Origin: Paenibacillus xylanexedens
GTDB lineage: Bacteria > Bacillota > Bacilli > Paenibacillales > Paenibacillaceae
Assembly: GCF_017874615.1 (NCBI RefSeq)
Contig: NZ_JAGIKV010000016.1
Coordinates: 97,107 to 161,106, forward strand
DNA length: 64,000 nt
Reading direction: 5' to 3'
The notes under the pieces are model-generated. The model was given only the letters and a program-made list of their open reading frames with translations, was not told the DNA's origin and did not search any database. Of this stretch, positions 59,787 through 64,000 are shown piece by piece. The position numbers were made by a program, and so were the translations under genes. Within the stretch, counting starts at the first letter, position 1; the number at the start of each line of letters is the position of its first letter.

Positions 59787-60044
59787 ATGGATACTGATCT
59801 GACGAATCAGGTGAACCAGGCGTTAAGCACCAATGGCTTGGTCTCAATTATCGTCTCCCTGTTATGTATAGCGTTGTCTTGGTGGGCTTTGACAAATCTC
59901 AAACTGGATTTAATCATCAGGCAACCACGAGGTGCTCAGGGAAGACTGTTGCATTTGTTGTTCGCCATCATTTTGGGGCATGCCGTTGCTGGCTTTGTCA
60001 TTGACTACTTGTCCTGGACTCAAATGTTGCGTAATTTGTTTTAA
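59787..60044 (+). CDS. ywzB: DUF1146 family membrane protein (YwzB-like)
   Basis: An 85-residue protein with two membrane helices (about 17-35 and 52-70) and the W-W-A-L-T-N-L-K-L-D block between them. TGTGGAGG precedes the ATG. A small DUF1146 protein, YwzB, lies between the atp operon and murAA in B. subtilis too, which supports the assignment. Its role is unknown; the location suggests a link to the cell envelope or the ATP synthase. The ywmB gene expected next in Bacillus is not present. Confidence 0.85.
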   Translation: MDTDLTNQVNQALSTNGLVSIIVSLLCIALSWWALTNLKLDLIIRQPRGAQGRLLHLLFAIILGHAVAGFVIDYLSWTQMLRNLF

Positions 60045-60567
60045 TGTTGAGATGGTTGGTTAATCATCTGTTAGGTTCTTCAAGCTGCTCATTGTCGAAT
60101 AACATCGATTAATTGTGTTAACAATTAGAGTATGAGTTGTCGGTAAAGAAATTAAGAAAAAAATGTGACGTAAAATTGGATGAATTTGAGATGTTTTATG
60201 TAAAAATGCTTGTATCGTACAATTCAACAATGTTATGATGGAAGTTAGGGAATTCACAATTGTTCACTTATTTTGTAGTTATAAACGGGATATCCGGCTC
60301 ATGCCGGCTAATAACCATCCCACTCTGTCAGTTCTGATGCTCTGCTGGCTTGTAAAACACAGATTTTACATGCTGAATAGCAAGATGCACGGCACATGGT
60401 ATCATTGATATGGATTATAAAAAACCAATTCTTTTCTGAACAGACATCTGTGGCAATATGCCAGAATATGTCGAAATTCCACACACAGCAACAGTCCTTT
60501 TTACACACAGTGGGGCTTACGTATTCCGGAATGAAGAAAAGGGAATAAAAGCGCGGAGGGAACCATG
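60045..60567. other. Intergenic region upstream of murA
   Basis: No gene is seen in this 520-base AT-rich stretch. It holds a perfect inverted repeat, TAATTGTGTTAACAATTA (60110-60127, seven-base arms with a GTTA centre), and a CCGGC-TCAT-GCCGG hairpin at 60294-60307 without a T-run. The murA promoter must lie here or further upstream but no consensus pair stands out. Confidence 0.45.
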
Positions 60568-61914
60568 ATGAGCAAATTTATCGTCCGCGGTGGCAAAAGG
60601 TTGACCGGAAGTGTCAAAGTTAGCGGCGCTAAAAATTCTGTTCTTCCGATCATCGCTGCCTCTCTCTTAGGGGAAGAAGGACAAAGCGTTATTATTGACG
60701 CGCCTCCTCTAGACGATGTGATGACGATTAACAAGGTGTTGGAATCGCTGGGAGCGGGAGTTACATACCGGGACGAAGTGATTACCGTAAATGCGGAGAA
60801 ACTTACTTCCTGTGAAGCCCCGTATGAATGGGTAAGTAAAATGCGGGCGTCTTTCCTGGTCATGGGGCCTTTGTTGACTCGTATGGGTCATACAAGAATC
60901 TCACTTCCTGGTGGATGTGCCATCGGTACACGGCCTATTGATCAGCATTTGAAAGGTTTTGAAGCCATGGGCGCAGAGATCAGCTTGGGCCAAGGTTATA
61001 TCGAAGCTCGTAGCCAAGGTCGGTTGCGTGGCGCGAAAATTTATCTGGATGTGGCTTCCGTAGGTGCCACTCAAAATATTATGATGGCTGCAACATTGGC
61101 CGAAGGTGTAACTGTTCTGGAGAACGCGGCAAAAGAACCTGAGATTGTGGATCTTGCCAACTTCCTGAATGGAATGGGTGCCATCGTACGTGGTGCTGGT
61201 ACTGGAGTGATCCGCATTGAAGGTGTGGAGAAACTGACAGGTGTTACACACACCGTTATTCCGGATCGGGTAGAAGCTGGTACGTATATGGCTGCTGCTG
61301 CAATTTCGGGTGGTGACGTGTACATTGAAGGTGCAATCTCTGATCATTTAGGCTCCGTTATCGCGAAGCTTGAAGAGATGGGTGTTACAATCCAACCGGA
61401 TGAGAATGGCGTGCGTGTAATCGCAGATCGCCCTCTTAAAGCTGTGGATGTAAAAACATTACCATACCCAGGATTCCCGACCGATATGCAATCCCAGATG
61501 ATGGCACTCTTGCTTGCATCTGAAGGAACAAGTGTCGTGACAGAGACTGTTTTTGAAAACCGATTCATGCATGTGGATGAATTCCAATTGATGAATGCGG
61601 AGATCAAAGTCGAAGGACGTTCGTCCATCGTCACAGGTAATGCCAAACTGAAGGGTGCCAAAGTAACGGCTACCGATTTGCGTGCGGGTGCCGCACTCAT
61701 TATTGCAGGTCTTGTTGCTGAAGGTACAACGGAAGTGGGCGGTGTTCATCACATCGACCGTGGCTATGTACATCTCGCTGAGAAGCTTAACGGACTTGGC
61801 GCTGACATCTATCGGATCTCGGTTGATGAGCCTAAGCTGGAAGCAACTAAAGCACCTAGTGAAAAAGTGGAGAAAGAAGTACCAATGTTTAAGGTGCAAC
61901 CAACTTTGGCTTAA
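60568..61914 (+). CDS. murA: UDP-N-acetylglucosamine 1-carboxyvinyltransferase
   Basis: The first committed enzyme of peptidoglycan synthesis; it adds enolpyruvate from PEP to UDP-GlcNAc. The active-site cysteine targeted by fosfomycin is C117 in S-L-P-G-G-C-A-I-G-T-R-P-I-D. G-A-K-N-S near residue 20 and the Y-P-G-F-P-T-D-M-Q-S-Q block near 298 are typical. ATG at 60568 is 7 bases from GGAGGG; the preceding ATG at 60565 is only 4 away. A 25-residue charged tail after the normal end is unusual. Probably the murAA-type copy by gene order. Confidence 0.96.
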   Translation: MSKFIVRGGKRLTGSVKVSGAKNSVLPIIAASLLGEEGQSVIIDAPPLDDVMTINKVLESLGAGVTYRDEVITVNAEKLTSCEAPYEWVSKMRASFLVMGPLLTRMGHTRISLPGGCAIGTRPIDQHLKGFEAMGAEISLGQGYIEARSQGRLRGAKIYLDVASVGATQNIMMAATLAEGVTVLENAAKEPEIVDLANFLNGMGAIVRGAGTGVIRIEGVEKLTGVTHTVIPDRVEAGTYMAAAAISGGDVYIEGAISDHLGSVIAKLEEMGVTIQPDENGVRVIADRPLKAVDVKTLPYPGFPTDMQSQMMALLLASEGTSVVTETVFENRFMHVDEFQLMNAEIKVEGRSSIVTGNAKLKGAKVTATDLRAGAALIIAGLVAEGTTEVGGVHHIDRGYVHLAEKLNGLGADIYRISVDEPKLEATKAPSEKVEKEVPMFKVQPTLA

Positions 61915-62011
61915 CACTGGATTGAATAGAAAAAATATGGTCCCTCTATTATGAGTCACACAGTTGTGTGGATTATGAATGCGATGGAACGTATATTGTA
62001 AAAAATGATAA

Positions 62012-62039
62012 AGCTAAGCCATCTGGCTTGGCTTTTTTT
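62012..62039 (+). terminator. Rho-independent terminator after murA
   Basis: AGCTAAGCC pairs with GGCTTGGCT (one mismatch) around a four-base loop and is followed by seven T. Confidence 0.8.
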
Positions 62040-62383
62040 GTGTTTACTTTTAAGAAGATGACGAGATATTTGATACCTGATTCTATTAATAGCTGGTCCT
62101 AACTTGTATAGCATAACATCGTATTCTGTATCAATTCTGAACCAAATGAAAGAGCGTACTTTATATAGGGTGTCGGTTCCAATTAAACACCGATATTCAG
62201 CGACAGATCAACGTTTCTAAGATGTACATAGCAAAAGAAAACAAGAAATCGAACAGAACGAAAAGGGTCTCGTTTCTCTCAAATCAGGTTCTATCAGATC
62301 AAGCCAGCTCATAACCTAAACTATGGATTTGAACAACACGACCGGCACATGACCGGCCATAGATAACGGAGGGTTATATTCGA
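62040..62383. other. Intergenic region upstream of spoIID
   Basis: About 340 bases with no gene. I looked for a sigma-E promoter, expected for spoIID, and found no pair of hexamers good enough to report. A GACCGGC ... GACCGGCC direct repeat lies at about 62340-62359, just before the ribosome binding site. Confidence 0.4.
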
Positions 62384-63724
62384 ATGAAAGAAGCTCGTGT
62401 ACAGGTAAAGGTACCCCTTGTCCCTCGTCCAGGTATGCAAGAGCCGGAGGGAAATACCGTTTCTGGAGTGGAAAAAGACAAGCCTGCCCCGTTGAACCTG
62501 AGGACTGTTCCATCACAGCCTGCAAGATTATCCAATCCAGGACGGGTGTCGGCAGATGAACTGAACCGAAAGACAACCGAGCATATTCATATACCTGTTA
62601 TTGAGTTGGACCAGTTCCGCAGAGTGAAGCGTCGCCGAATGCGGACGTTTGGACGAAAACCCCGATGGGGACGTAATACGACGCGATGGCAACCCGCCGC
62701 CGCTGTATCTGCCTTATTGGCGATGGCGCTGCTGATTCCGGTAATTCTGGTATGGCCGCGGACAAGCGAATCACCAAAGCCGATCCCTGCTCCAACAGAT
62801 TCAAGCAGTACAAAAACCCCAGCTCCTGTGCCAGCCGTTCCTGTTACGTACCCTGAACCCAAAGTACGCGTATACCTGTCTGCAACGGGCACAACGATGA
62901 ATCTGCCATTGGAAGACTATGTTACCGGGGTGGTGGCAGCTGAGATGCCTGCGGAATTCAGATTGGAGGCGTTAAAGGCACAGGCAATAGCAGCTCGTAC
63001 ATTTATCGTGCGTAGGCTCGCTGCGAGTGATACAAGCGGTGTTCCATCGGGTGCGGCGGATGTGACGGATACGGTCAGCCATCAGGTGTTTATTCCGCCA
63101 GATCAGGTGAAAGCGGATTGGACGCGTCTAGGGAAGGCGAAGGAATGGGAGAAGCTGCAACAGGCTGTACGCGAAAGTCGAGATACGGTGATGACATATC
63201 AGGGCAAGGCGATCACCGCATCCTTTTTTTCCACAAGTAATGGGTATACCGAGAATGCGGAGGATGTATGGGGGAACGCTGTGCCGTATCTGCAAAGTGT
63301 GGACAGTCCGTGGGACAAAAATCTGGCACCAGGATTCAAGCAGACCGTCACCATGAAGCGTAATGAGATTCTGCAGAAGTTAAACTTGGATGCCATTCCG
63401 GTTACCGCTCAGAAGGGTGGATCGTGGATGGAAGTACTGTCTACAACCAAAGGGCATCGAATTAAGGAAATGCAGATTGCAGGTGAGACATTCAGCGGAC
63501 CCGAAGTTCGCAAACTGCTTGGACTAAGATCCAGCCAGTTCAGTTGGAAGAGCACAGGTGACGAGGTCCAAATTACAACGTTCGGGTATGGGCATGGGGT
63601 TGGTATGAGCCAATGGGGAGCAAACGGCATGGCGCAGGAGGGACACACAGCCACCCAGATTCTCAAACACTACTATACCGGCATTTCATTCGGACAGGCA
63701 TCCAAGATGCTGGCAACGAAGTAG
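62384..63724 (+). CDS. spoIID: Stage II sporulation protein D
   Basis: A 446-residue membrane-anchored lytic transglycosylase that cuts septal peptidoglycan during engulfment, working with SpoIIP and SpoIIM. A cytoplasmic basic N-terminus of about 100 residues, longer than usual, is followed by one membrane helix (about 104-125) and a Pro/Thr/Ser-rich linker. The SpoIID domain begins with L-E-D-Y-V-T-G-V-V-A-A-E-M-P and keeps the catalytic-region E in A-A-E-M, A-L-K-A-Q-A-I-A-A-R-T and G-Y-G-H-G-V-G-M-S-Q-W-G-A. CGGAGGG precedes the ATG by 10 bases. Gene order murA-spoIID matches Bacillus. Confidence 0.94.
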   Translation: MKEARVQVKVPLVPRPGMQEPEGNTVSGVEKDKPAPLNLRTVPSQPARLSNPGRVSADELNRKTTEHIHIPVIELDQFRRVKRRRMRTFGRKPRWGRNTTRWQPAAAVSALLAMALLIPVILVWPRTSESPKPIPAPTDSSSTKTPAPVPAVPVTYPEPKVRVYLSATGTTMNLPLEDYVTGVVAAEMPAEFRLEALKAQAIAARTFIVRRLAASDTSGVPSGAADVTDTVSHQVFIPPDQVKADWTRLGKAKEWEKLQQAVRESRDTVMTYQGKAITASFFSTSNGYTENAEDVWGNAVPYLQSVDSPWDKNLAPGFKQTVTMKRNEILQKLNLDAIPVTAQKGGSWMEVLSTTKGHRIKEMQIAGETFSGPEVRKLLGLRSSQFSWKSTGDEVQITTFGYGHGVGMSQWGANGMAQEGHTATQILKHYYTGISFGQASKMLATK

Positions 63725-63855
63725 GAGAGATGAATACGGATGGATAAAGCGAAATAATTCGAATGAGTAGGAGTATGTGCGAATGTATACAAATGTATGT
63801 GAATGAGAGCAGTTTTGGTTTGGAACTCATCTGACTCCCCGTATATCATTGCGCG

Positions 63856-64000
63856 CTAACGAACCTGGGAGGCCTTATCAGGCGATATTACAACGAATGG
63901 AAATTCTAGCTATGATGAACGTAACCGCAAAAATAGCCCTCCATATTGCTGCACATCGTAGGTTAAAATGGAAAGTAAGAACCACCATTTCAGAGCTACA
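63856..64000. repeat. 195-bp nested inverted repeat, family 1, copy 4 (cut by window end)
   Basis: CTAACGAACC followed by CCTTATCAGGCGAT matches the first 30 bases of copy 2 closely. At +51 only a degenerate CTAGCTATGA is found, so this copy may be decayed. A full copy would end near 64050, beyond the window. The stretch 63725-63855 before it shows nothing else. Confidence 0.5.

Overview
The window looks like a chromosomal segment of a spore-forming, Gram-positive Paenibacillus-type bacterium. The evidence is AGGAGG-type ribosome binding sites, frequent TTG and GTG starts, sigma-A promoters, the sporulation genes spoIIR and spoIID, an S-layer-homology protein, and the Bacillus-like gene order prfA-prmC-spoIIR-sua5-mntP-ywlE-ywlG-glyA-upp-mnaA-atp operon-murA-spoIID. 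No rRNA, tRNA, CRISPR array, phage or transposase gene was seen.

Region 1 (1-10.5 kb) is a reductive pyrimidine degradation cluster: aminotransferase, M20-type carbamoylase, nitrilase-type beta-ureidopropionase, PreT, PreA, dihydropyrimidinase, a 75-residue unknown protein, and a convergent PucR-type regulator. Two dispersed repeat elements sit between preT and preA. Region 2 (10.8-17 kb) holds export systems on the minus strand: a long TetR protein with an RND pump, a 43-residue membrane peptide, and a TetR-YkkC-YkkD operon with a perfect operator palindrome. Region 3 (17-29.4 kb) is a phospholipase-D-like protein, a B12-binding MerR regulator of CarH type, a seven-gene translationally coupled carotenoid operon, and fni for isoprenoid supply. 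Three tandem 11-bp repeats occur in the promoters of both the regulator and the carotenoid operon, which suggests light- and B12-controlled pigment synthesis with autoregulation.

Region 4 (29.4-36.4 kb) has a large AT-rich S-layer-homology/fibronectin-III surface protein, a frameshifted small gene, a GNAT acetyltransferase and ychF. Region 5 (36.4-64 kb) is the conserved housekeeping run: release factor 1 and its methylase, two tandem SEDS (RodA/FtsW-like) proteins, spoIIR, sua5, mntP, ywlE, a ZTP riboswitch ahead of ywlG-glyA, upp, mnaA, the complete ATP synthase operon, a DUF1146 gene, murA and spoIID. An AT-rich two-gene HipA-like kinase module is inserted between sua5 and mntP.

Two dispersed intergenic repeat families were found by eye. 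One is a 195-bp element with rigid internal geometry: three full copies and one copy cut by the window end. The other is a hairpin element of about 150-220 bp whose arms differ between copies but stay complementary within each copy (three copies). The strongest candidates for something not well described are the HipA-like pair, the two repeat families and the CarH operator arrangement.
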